The translations under genes and the position numbers were made by a program. Source: Tetradesmus obliquus (lineage: Eukaryota; Chlorophyta; Chlorophyceae; Sphaeropleales; Scenedesmaceae). Taken from it: a stretch of DNA of 64,000 bases. The number at the start of each line of letters is the position of its first letter. Position 1 is the stretch's first letter. This document shows, piece by piece, positions 1 to 10,800 of this stretch. The notes under the pieces were generated by a model. It searched no databases and had not been told where the DNA came from. It was given only the letters and a program-made list of their open reading frames with translations. The DNA is taken from contig CP126207.1 of the NCBI GenBank assembly GCA_030272155.1, positions 1,364,001 through 1,428,000 on the forward strand. Reading direction: 5' to 3'.

Positions 1-104
1 CGCAGGCAGTCGGGAGCTGCAGCCCTTGTTAACACAACAGCCAAGCAGCTGAAAGAGATTACATTGTCTTGAAACCTTGGAAGACACACCGCAACACTAC
101 GCAC

Positions 105-905
105 GAACCTCTGTTGGCAGCACTTCGCTGCTGTTGTGGCCGCCCCCTTCAGCCACATTCTCCAGTGCAACCCCTAAGCTGCAACTCTGAAAACTTCAAC
201 CCCAAACACCTTGAACCCCTAAATCCTACATCTGCACTGTGTAAATTGCGCACCTCTGTTGGCAGCACCTCGCTGCTGTTGCGGCCGCCTGCCTCCAAGC
301 TGCAGCTTGCAGGAAAACACTCCAGAAAAAATCAACTTCAACCACAAGCCATGCGCTGTGAAACTGCAGCTTTAAAAGCAGTCTGAACCCTAACACTGTG
401 TCGTCCACTGCTACACGCACCTCTGTTGGCAGCACTTCGCTGCTGTTACGGCCGCCGCCTTCAAAGCTGCAACTGCAGCGCAGCGCAGCCTTCAGGTAGT
501 CCCCGCGCTGCGGCAGCAGATGCAGCAACAGCAAGCACAGATTCAGCAGGCATTTGCAGATGTTGATACATGACCTGTCATTGTCGCACTGCAGCTGGCG
601 TTTTGCCTGGGCACTTGTTGTCCAGCAAGCAGCAGCAGCACCAGCACCCCACCAGCATAGCATCAGTAACAGCAGGAGGCAGCTGCAGTGCTGCAGTAAC
701 AGTGGACAGAAGCAGCTGTTGCGCATCGCCCTTAACCTGGTTGGTGACGCTCCTGCTTGCATGCTTGTGCAGCATGCATGATGATGCTGCCACAGCACCA
801 GCAACAGAGGACGCAGGCTGCCTTGCACCGAACACACCTGTCAGCTGCAACTTCAATATATTAGCAGGAACCTACCTGGTTGATGACGCTCCTGCTTGCA
901 TGCGC
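105..905. repeat. Dispersed direct repeats (165-bp and 138-bp units)
   Basis: A unit beginning CACCTCTGTTGGCAGCAC recurs at about 107, 248 and 416. A second unit containing GACGCTCCTGCTTGCATG occurs at about 747 and 885. No coding sense is apparent. The stretch may lie in a SAM50 intron or outside the gene. Confidence 0.65.
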
Positions 906-924
906 GTCTGTGCTCAGCACCCGC

Positions 925-1530
925 CATCCATACTCGTATGCCAGGGACACTCCAGGATTGTCAGCACTGCAGCAGCACAAGTGTGGACAGTTGCACCAGC
1001 ATGTGGATTAGCACTGTGTACGGCCGTTGATATGCGTTGGAAACTCGCTAGCAAGTTGCCATCCGTACTCGTATGCCAGGGACACTCCAGGATTGTCAGC
1101 ACTGCATCATTCAGAAGTGGGGCAGTTGCAAACAACGACAATAACTGAGCATGGTACACGGCCGTTGACATGTGCGATGGGCAGTTGCTAGCAAGTCACC
1201 AGCCTTACTTGTATATGCCAGCCACATGCCGGGGTTGTCAGCAATGCAGCAGCACACATTAGGACAGTTGCACCAGCATTTGAATTAGTATTTTGTACGG
1301 CTGTTGATATGCTGGAAACATGCTGCGATTCGCCATCCGTACTCGTAAGCCAGGAACACACTGGGGTTGTCGGCACTGCAGCAGTAAGAATTGGCGCAGT
1401 TTTGAGCAACAGTTACTGTGTACGGATTACGGCTGTTGGCACGTGCGTAGGGCAGTGGACAGTGAGTCACGCACCGTACTCGTATGCCAGGCACATACTA
1501 TGGTAGTACCGGGGTTGTCAGCACTGCACG
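925..1530. repeat. Minisatellite, five copies of a 134-140 bp unit
   Basis: Units are anchored by CCRTACTCGTATGCCAGG-like sequence near 929, 1063, 1201, 1336 and 1474. Each is followed by a GTTGTCAGCACTGCAGCAG segment and an ACGGCYGTTG segment. Copies are diverged. No ORF persists through the array. Confidence 0.75.
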
Positions 1531-1788
1531 TGATTCCATTCGCAGCATAAACACAGGAGGCAGTCATAGTGTGACGCCATGCATTGATTTAGCTGCTGTG
1601 TAGGTTGATTCACCTCTTGGAGTGGTGAAGTATCTTTATTGTTGATGAGTAACAAGCCCTGGCTTGTGGGTTCGCACTCACTGGTTAGGAATCACCCAAG
1701 GTGGTTTGGGAGTGGCTGCCTCCTCTGGGTTCACCTCTTGCTAGAAAAACGTGTAATTGATTGAACAAGCCATACACAAGTAACGCAC
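1531..1788. other. No gene recognised
   Basis: Between the minisatellite and the truncated SAM50 exon 6 copy. Two short direct repeats around TTCACCTCTTG (1610 and 1729) are visible. No further SAM50 barrel exon could be identified on the minus strand. Confidence 0.5.
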
Positions 1789-1852
1789 CTGACAACGCCC
1801 AGGCTCAGGCCCCGCATCGCCTCACTCCAGCTGCTGTGCAGCTGCTGGTTGA
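1789..1852 (-). repeat. Truncated copy of SAM50 exon 6 3' end
   Basis: The sequence encodes NQQLHSSWSEAMRGLSLGVV followed by a GT donor. It matches the 3' end of the complete exon at 2100-1932, about 140 bp downstream in the transcript sense. The 5' half of the exon is missing. Confidence 0.8.
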
Positions 1853-1931
1853 AAGCACCTGTTTTCCAGACTGTAATCCAACTTTTGTAACTGTAACAAC
1901 TAAGTGGCACGTCTAATAACAGGTAACACAC

Positions 1932-2559
1932 CTGACAACGCCCAGGCTGAGGCCTCTCATTGCCTCGCTCCAGCTGCTGTGCAGCTGCTGGTTGGCAAAG
2001 GTCTGGAACAGCCGCAGCTCAGGGGTGATGCCGCTGCCCCTGGCCCGCGGCAGGCGGAAGCTCGCGGCAAAGTTCTTGCTGCTGCGCGTGCCGATCTCGC
2101 CTGATGTGATTATGTTTCACGTCAGCAGCAGCACCAGCAGCAGCAGCAGCGGCGGCGGCGGTGGCGACGGCAGCAGCAGCAGCACGAGAAGCTTGATACG
2201 ACCGCTTATTTATTGTTGTTGTTTTCATGTTTTCCCCATATTATTGATGACATTCTCATGGTTATTTTTCAAAGCCATAATAGCAAGTCCGCTGATAGTA
2301 CCATCACCGTCATAGCAATTGATTGTCGATTATCATTTTTGGTTACCATCACCTGTTACCGCCCACTGGTCAGCCACGCCCAGCACGTTGCGTGCCGCCA
2401 TACTTCCTGATACTGCATGACGCTGAAAACATGCAGTTTTGTTGTTGTTATTGTTATTACCAAGAATGCTGTTATCATCACCTGTGACCGCCCACTGGTC
2501 CGCCACGCCCAGCACGTTTCGTGCCACCATGTTGCCCTCCACACTGTACTCGCCACCCT

Positions 2560-2612
<53 letters not shown>

Positions 2613-3135
2613 GGCGGCAGCAGCAGCAGCAGCAGCAGCAACGGCAAGGCAACAACAATCATTGTCTGCCCACATATTGTACGTGTACAGCTTGCGTGTC
2701 ACACAACACGTCAGCTGTGTGCAGCATTAGCTAGAAACTCATGTTCATGCTGCTAATGTTCGAATTTCACATGGGGATGATGCTGCATCTGAATGATGTA
2801 TGCTGAATCCAAGGCGCCTGAAGTACCCACAAAAGCCCACCTGCGTAAGTGCCGCCATGTAACATGTTATGCAGCAGCAGTGCCCTACTTCACGAAGCTA
2901 GACACACATGTTTGAAAAGCACACGGGAACCTTCGACCATAGACAGCTACGGCTGATGGGCAGCTGCCGGGGCGCTTTCTGATTGCTGAGTGCTGACAAA
3001 TTTCACGGAAAACACAGTGAAAATCTGGTAAATTGCGCTTTAAAGACCCACCTGTGTGTATGTGCCTCCTCCAAACTTGTAGCGGCCCACCTCCTGCAGC
3101 ACCATCTGCACGCTGCAGCTGTCCGGCTCATCCTG

Positions 3136-3180
<45 letters not shown>

Positions 3181-4239
3181 GCCATCGAGTCAAGTACGGT
3201 CAGCCGACACACATGGAGGTACTTTCAAGCACGATGAACCTTACTCATACCAGCGGAAGCAAACCTCATGATGAAAAACAAATTAGCTGGGGCTGCAGTG
3301 CCGCTTGCATATCCAGATACCCCCATCACGACCACAGGTAACAAACAACTAACAAAGAACAGAACAGAATGACAACTTACTAGCGGCTGTGAGTCGATGA
3401 GGGCTGTGATGTCGTCAAACACCTCCAGCTGCCGCAGCACCTCTACAGAGCGCTCCAAACCTGCCTAATCTATGCAAACGATTGACATTAAATAACCAAG
3501 TAGATGATACAAAATAACAAAATAACATGACAGCATGACAACTCACCAGCGGCTGTGAGTCGATGAGGGCTGTGATGTCATCAAACACCTCCAGCTGCCG
3601 CAGCACCTCAACAGAGCGCTCCAGTGCCTCATGAACCTCTGCACGACAAAACCACAAAGGTGCAGGGTTCAGAGTTTTACACAAGGATTTAAGTCGCTAG
3701 GCTTATGGGGTTAGGTTCAGGTCAAGTAAATATTGGCAGATCCAGATTGTGCCTTACACCTCGTCTGATGCCTCACCTCGCAGGGTTTTGGCCTCATAAA
3801 CCCTGTCCAGCTCCCTGTCCAGGATCTCCTGCTTGAGCCGCAGGGGTTTAGGGGACTGGCTTAAACCCCCGGGCCCCTCGATCTCTGGACCAAGCGACTC
3901 CACGCGCACATCAACCACGCGGCAGGGCTTGTCGCGCACCTGCAGTTGCAAAAAGCAATAAAATAACGTGTTTCGTATGTTATTTGTCTGTTGGCATTGC
4001 GGCGGGGTCAACACACTTACAGCATCATGAATGCGGAGCATTCTACGGCAAGTGTGTGGCCTGCCAGCTGCGCTTTTTGCAGGCTTCTGCACAACAGGAG
4101 CATGCGATGCAGCCCGGCATTTTTGGCTGCCAGCTGCCACGCGCAATGCGCTGGCAGTTCACACATTACAGGTATTGCTAGCGCTTGCAGAACAACAGCC
4201 AGACAAGCAATGCCGCGCCTAGAAGGGGAGGAGGGCGCT

Positions 4240-4289
<50 letters not shown>

Positions 4290-4692
4290 GCTGCTGCTGC
4301 TGCTGCTGTACAACGCGCGTACACGTGCACAGCCTGATGCCAGCTTAGGTCTGCTGCTTACATGTACAATGCAAACTCATGCAGTTTCTTTGTCAACAGC
4401 ATGCAGGTCCTTGGGTGAGCTGCACTTGCAGCTTCCCTGCAAGCAACATCACCCATTTCATCTTTGTATTTTATGATTCTTTTAAATCCTTCCACATTCT
4501 CTGCTGGTACTGCTACCGTAACGATCCGAACCGCCACTGCATGTCGTTTCTGACTCAGCGCACCTGCAGATAAAGGTCCTGCAGGGAGGGACCCTTTTTC
4601 TGCTCCTTTGCTTGCTGCTGCTGCTGCTGCTGCTGCTGCCTTTGCTCAGGAGCTGCTGCTGCTGCTGCTGCTCCTGCAGTGGCTTCTGTCAT
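1932..4692 (-). CDS. SAM50: Sam50/Omp85-family outer-membrane beta-barrel insertase (partial, 5' part)
   Basis: Exons in transcription order: 4692-4564, 3939-3777, 3638-3547, 3132-3052, 2557-2482, 2100-1932. All junctions are in frame, giving about 236 residues before the model leaves the readable part. An in-frame stop lies just upstream of the ATG at 4692. The N-terminus is Ala/Gln-rich and ends KKGPSLQDLYLQ. It is followed by a POTRA-like segment (VVDVRVESLG, then LDRELDRVYEAKTLREVHEA and LRQLEVFDDITALIDSQP), then EVGRYKFGGG, then the start of the barrel (EGNMVARNVLGVADQW and SKNFAASFRLPRA). This order, one POTRA followed by an ARNxLG strand pair, is that of Sam50, which inserts beta-barrel proteins into the mitochondrial outer membrane. 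A chloroplast OEP80-type Omp85 is the main alternative. The barrel C-terminus is not seen in 1-1780 and presumably lies beyond the left edge. Confidence 0.8.
2353..2405 (-). repeat. Truncated copy of SAM50 exon 5 3' end
   Basis: It encodes MAARNVLGVADQWAVT followed by a GTGATG donor, matching the end of the complete exon 2557-2482. It lies downstream of that exon. A shorter relic of the end of exon 4 (GTYAQ-like, followed by GTGGG) lies at about 2835-2860. Confidence 0.75.
3381..3460 (-). repeat. In-frame second copy of SAM50 exon 3
   Basis: This near-identical copy of exon 3 (3638-3547) lacks the first few codons but keeps an AG acceptor and a GTAAGT donor. Its length (80 nt against 92 nt) keeps the frame when it is spliced between exons 2 and 4 in place of exon 3. 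Using both copies would break the frame. It could therefore be a mutually exclusive exon or an unused duplicate. Confidence 0.75.
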
Positions 4693-5059
4693 TGCTGCTG
4701 CAGCTGTTTTTGGGTGTCAAGTGGAGGCACACGAGCTGCTGTTGCTGCTGCGGCAAACAGAGCTGTGCGGGAAAGTGTCTCGCTGCTGCTGCTGCTCCCG
4801 CTGCAACCGGTGCTTGTGCTGCAACGTAGTGGTGCTGCAACACGTGCCGGCAGCTCTCCTGCAACGTGCTGTTGCTGTCGCTGTTACTGCTGCACTTGAC
4901 TCGGCAGTTGCCTACAGCCAACAGAAAGAAGGATGATGTAGGATAAGATGGGGCAACAGTTGCAAGGCAGGACAGCAGGTGCCTGCTTGAGCATGCGTGT
5001 GTTATGCTTCGCAGGGTGACAAGAAAGCACTGTTGTGGCAGGCTACAAGCTGTCACTTG

Positions 5060-5145
<86 letters not shown>

Positions 5146-6759
5146 CTGCCGTTGCGGCAGCAATGCAGCAGAAATCTTTTGACTACTGGTACATACTATG
5201 CTGCACTACTGCTGCAGCAGCAGGACTGCATGCTCATAGAGCTGGAGATGAGCAAAATAAGGTGAACATTCAGTTCAAAGTGCAAAGAGTGTAACACGAT
5301 TGCTGGTGGTCTGACATGGAGCATCAAGGTACAGCTGCTGCTGCTTGCTGCTGCTCCTCTTGCTACTGCTGCCCTCTACTGCACAGCAGTGAGACATCCA
5401 CCGGCGCTGCACATACGGCATCACGTGTTTTATTGGTTTACCTGTGTGTTTGCGAGATTATTGCAGCTAGCGTGTGAGATCGCTTCGCTGCGTCCAGATC
5501 ACGTCGTGAAGCTCGTGTCACTAGCCAAGCAACGCTAACTCAAATTTAGGTCCAAAGCAACAGAAAGTGACACATTAGCAGGCTGTTAACACCCTTTCAA
5601 ACTTCTGCTGCGCCAGGTCAGCTTGCAGGGTTGGGTGAGTAGCCAGTGACATGACAAGCACTGCTTAACACTGCGGTGGGGACAATCATGTCATCAAATT
5701 CTCACGCACAAAATGTACATCGGCTGGCGCCATCGCCTGGCAGCTGGTGCAGCAAGGCATCTGTGCTTGAAAACAATTCTGTGCAGCACCAGAGAGCAAC
5801 AAGCACTTCCACAGCCACCTGACGATGGTTCAGGAGCACATCTCTTTGCTAGCGTAACCGGGAAATTGAACCTTTATCATTTGCATTCGAAAAGTTTGGG
5901 CAGGTTGCGGGCATAGTGTGGCAAGTTTGGCAGTGCAGGGTGTCAGGCGCTCAGGCCAGCAGGTGCAAAAGTTCAAACCAACCGCGCTGCAGTGCTGCCT
6001 AGGGCGGAAACTTGGCGAGATTGTGAAGCAGAAATGATGCGAGCTTTTGCACATGGTTTGTTGCTTCCTTGTCATGCGATCAAGCCACTTGCTGCCTCTG
6101 CTGGATTGAGCTGGGTCACGTCCTGCAGGAGTGCACTGCAGTTGACAGCAGCAAATGCCGGCCCCAGCAACACAAGCGCAAGAATGCGCTGACCAGCCTT
6201 GCGTGACGTCACATGACCTCTGATACAGGTGCCTTGTTATGACCCAATGCTGAGTGCTGCGCACATGCGTCATGTGATCGACGTTCGTGAAGGTTACGCC
6301 CATGACAGCAGCCGCAAGGACACCAACAGGCTGGGCTGAACCAGAATCGCGTTTCTCACAAACCTGAGACGAACAACGCGAGCAAAGCTTCTAGTCGTGC
6401 ACTCCACGGGTCGTCGCGCTTAACACCACAGGGCCAACTGGGGTTGTTTGCCGTGCATCACCAATTTTCCAGGAAGTGTTTCATGCTGGTACTGTTGAGC
6501 TTGTGAAGGAACTTGGTGTCTGTTCTTTTCGGTCTGCAGGCTGCAGCAACATTGCCAGACCTTCACCTGGGACTTGCCCCTCAGCAATACACATCAAGTG
6601 ATTCACATCCTTTCAAGCTGTTTTTTGCTGGATATTTGACCAATACTCGACTCCTGAAACTCTGCGAAGCTTGCTCGAGGGTTGTCCACACTTGGGCAGA
6701 GGCGCCCACTAGCGTGCAGCGGGCGCCCGATCCTGTAGCAGTCGGAGTGGCCCGATTTG
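4693..6759. other. Divergent intergenic region (SAM50 / PP2C promoters)
   Basis: The two genes start at 4692 (minus) and 6760 (plus), so this 2.07-kb stretch should contain both promoters and 5' UTRs. No convincing ORF, RNA gene or TATA element was found. It contains the long CTG tract annotated separately. Confidence 0.6.
5061..5144. repeat. (CTG)n microsatellite, about 27 units
   Basis: Nearly pure CTG repeat in the divergent upstream region. The homopolymeric Ala, Cys and Leu readings on this strand are not credible proteins. Confidence 0.9.
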
Positions 6760-7792
6760 ATGGCAGTTGTTCAGGCGCCTGCACCGGCAGCTGCTCGGCA
6801 GCCCCTGCAAGTGATTGGCGAGCAGAATGCTGGCTATGCTCAGCACCAGCAGACCTCGCCTTTCGAAGACTTGCCCATCTTAGTGCACGCCAATGAGCAG
6901 AAGGCGCTCAAATCGGAGGTGGGTAGCTGCAGCACAGGCGGGCACGTGGGCCCTCCTTCCTGCACCAGGCGAACACGCCCCAGGACTTATCTTCGTCCGC
7001 GCGCAGTATTTTCACGCATTTGCTTGCTTTGAATCTGCTATGAGCTGCACCGAACCCCAAGCCAGCTGCTGCTGAACTAGTCGCACCCGTGCTTAGCAGC
7101 ACCCCCTGCTACTGCTGCCCTTGCTTGCTTGCAGGACGTCATCTACGTTCGCCGCGTGGAAGCCAGCCCCGGGAACGTGCACAGCATATTTATTGTGTGC
7201 GATGGCCACCAGGGCGCAGGAGCAGCAAACCACTGCGTGGAAAACATGCCAGGCCTGCTGGCGCAGCTGCTGCCTGCAGGACTGCCTGACTGGAGGCGCA
7301 CACAGTGAGCTGCTGCTGCTGCTGCTGCTGCTGTTGTTGTGCTGTTTTATTCAATATCATTTGTAGTAACAGTTATGATGCTGATATGTCGGTAGTTTCA
7401 AGCAGTGGGGTGTGGCTGGCAAGGCATGCGTGTGGCGCTTCAAGCAGGGCAGTGTTTGCAGGACTGCGCAAACTGCTGCCTGCTGCTGCATGTGAGGCAG
7501 CGGCAGCAGGGTTGTGAAGCGCACGATTCGTCGGCAGCTGGCATGATGCAGCGCATTGGTATGTGACACGAACCGCAGCTGGCTAGCTGACAGGCAGGAC
7601 ACAGCAGCAGCAGCAGCGCAGTTGGCTGGCAGGACGGAGTGCAGCAGCAACAGAGCTGGTGTTTTGTTGCAAGCGGGAAGAGGACGTTATGCAGCAGTAA
7701 CAGCAGCAGCAGCAGCAGCAGTAGCCTGAACTGCATGCCTTGTGGCCCAACAAGACACCAGCTGTTGCCAGCACTGCAACAACAGCAGCAGC

Positions 7793-7830
<38 letters not shown>

Positions 7831-10800
7831 CACACTGTGGGGTGCCGCTGTTGTGACAGCCTAGCCTAGCAACAGCGGCCACCAGGAACCCCAACAGCAG
7901 GCAGCTGCATGCACGGAGTCCTGCAAGCATAGCAATCCTGCAAGCATAGCAATCCTGCAAGCATAGCAGGACTCCGTGCATAGCAGGAGTCCGTGCATAC
8001 ATCTGCCTGCCATTGTTATTCGAGCTGCATGCACGGAGTCCTGCAAGCATAGCACAATTGGACAGGGATCAAAATTAGGGGTGCAGCCGGCACACAGTGC
8101 TGTTGATAACGCAATGCAGGAGTCGTACACATGCGTGCTGTTAAAATGCTGGTTTGTGAAAGAGGTGACACATTTCAATTCTCCGACCAGGCGTGCTGAT
8201 GCACGTATATATATCTGCAGCAACTCACACACAACCCGCACCTTCGTTTTGTGTCGAACGCATGTGACTGAACACCTCACCACCTGCACTTTGACCAAGT
8301 TTGACCAAGGTTGACCATGTTTGACCGTTTGACTGCTGCTGCAGGGACGTGGTGGAGTATGCGGAGAAGGTGCGGCGTGCTGTCAGCACTGCTGCAGTGC
8401 TGCTCGACAACGAGTGGACGCGCATGGTGGAATCAGGGGACGCAAACGTGCAGGACAACGCAGGTAAGCACATGATGTAACATGTTAAAACATGTTGTAA
8501 CATGTTACATGGGATGTTTTTGGACACTGTAAGAAGCAGTCAGCACTGCTGCGGTGCTGCTTGACAACGAGTGGACGCGCATGGTGGAATCAGGGGACGC
8601 AAACGTGCAAATGAACGCAGGTGAGCACACATGATGTAACATGTTACAACATGACTTGCAGTTGGGACACTGTAAAGCGGCGGTCAGCACTGCTGTGGTG
8701 CTGCTGGGTGATTATAGAAGCAAATGGTGCCGGTTTGCACCGCAACGTGCTGAACATTCATGTGATAAACTTGGCTGCTGCTGCTGCTGCTGCTGCTGCT
8801 GCAGGCACCACCCTGACCATGGCAGTGATGTCTGGCTGGCTGCTGACAGTGGCCAACACCGGGGACTCGAATGCGGTCATTGACTGCGGTGACGCTGTGC
8901 AGGAGATCACGCACAGCCACCGCATCCAGGTGCGACTGCAGACAAGACGCGTTCATATATGCTTGCAGGATACGACACCAACTTCGCTTGCGCCTGTTTG
9001 TCAGCAAAAGACATAATTGTTCAACATGGTAGATGTAAGCGATCACATGCCATGCTCAACCTTGCATTCCCCCATGTGAACAAGAACGAGCAGCACCGGC
9101 TGCGCCGCTGGCACACAAGTGACCACACCCTGCACAACTTCCTGTGATTTTTCTCAAATGGTCCTTGCAGGTGAACAAGAACGAGCAGAACCGGCTGCAT
9201 CACTGCCGCGCGAGTGACCACATGCAGCATCTTACCTTGTTATGATTGTCACTTCCTTTGCAGGTGAACAAGAACGAGCAGAACCGGCTGCGCCAGGCTG
9301 GTGCGCAGCTGGCGCCGCTAGGGTTCCACCTGCAGGGGCCCGCTAAACCGCAGGAGATGGGCGTTGGGCCGCTGCGCATGTGGCCGGGCGGGCTGTGCGT
9401 CAGCAGGTGCGCAGGGTTTTGGTGCTATGCTAAGTGTTAAACGCTAGGCATTAGATGTCTTGAAGTGACACAGGACATGGGCGTGGGGCCGCTGCGCATG
9501 TGGCCGGGCGGGCTATCCGTGAGCAGGTGCGCGGGGTTTTGTGATTAGGGCAAGAGTCAAACCCTAGATGTTGCTTGACTGGATGCATGCATTGTGTGTG
9601 GAGCCGCTGATCAGCTTCAGCTCAGCACAGCAGATTCGACCTGTGTAACACCATTTTTTTGTGTTGCTTTTGTTTGTCTGCAGCAGGAGCATCGGCGACC
9701 TGGACGCCGGCCCGCTCATAATCCCGCTGCCGCACGTGCGGCAGGTGCTGCTGAACACACTGTGCATGATATTTTACGCCTTTTTTCCGCTTTTTGTTTC
9801 ACCACGCAGGAGCATCGGCGACCTGGACGCCGGCCCGCTCATCATCCCGCTGCCGCACGTGCGGCAGGTGCTGCTGACACGGCATCGCGCACTGCGGCTG
9901 ATCATGGCCAGCGATGGGCTGTGGGACCTGATGTCCTTCAGGTGAGGTTTTGGGTGTGAGGTTTTGGACGGTTGGGGTTTTGGGTGGTAAGGTCAAGTGT
10001 GCGGAGCGCTGCGGCTGATCATGGCGAGCGACGGGCTGTGGGACCTGATGTCCTTCAGGTGAGGTTTTGGGCGTTGGGGTTTGGGGATTTCGGTTGTGGT
10101 GAGGTTGAGTCGTTGAGGTGTAGAGTGCATTGCGCGCTGCGTCTTATCATGGCCAGCGGTAGGCTGTGGGACCTGATGTCCTTTAGGTGAGAGGTTTGCG
10201 TGGGGAGATTTGAGAGTGTGGCGCGCGCTGCAGCTGCATTGTTTGCCTCGTCTGCTGTGCTCGTTCGGCAATGCACAAGCGATGGGCTGTGGGACCTGAT
10301 GAGGTTAAGTCGTGTGGTTTAGAGTGCAAATGCACTTGTTCTGCGCCTGCAGCAAAGCAGCCCAGCCGGTGGCACAAGCTGCCGCACCAGGCTGCGAGCA
10401 CGCATGTGTGTTGCGCTGCTGAATCCTCATGCGTGTCTGCTGTGCTCCCTTCTGCGCTTGCAGCAAAGCCGCCAAGTCGGTGCGGCACAAGCTGCTGCAC
10501 CAGGCAGTGAGCGCACAGGTCTGATGCATTACTGAACTACATGCTTGTCTGCTGCGCTCCCTTCCACATCTGCAGCAAAGCCGCCAAGTCGGTGCAGCAC
10601 AAGCTGCCGCAGCAAGCAGTGAGCGCGCAGGTGGCATGCATTACTGAACTACATGCTTGCCTGCTGTGCTCCCTTCCACATCTGCAGCAAAGCGGCCAAG
10701 TCGGTGCGGCACAAGCTGCCACACCAGGCAGTGAGCACCCTGGCACAGATGGTGGCGCGTGACAAGCGCATGGCTGATGACGTGTCAATCATCATCCTGG

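Noticed and set aside
5004..5294. Poly-Ala, poly-Leu and poly-Cys ORFs
   Set aside because: All three frames of a CTG tract are open. No flanking domain or splice context supports a gene.
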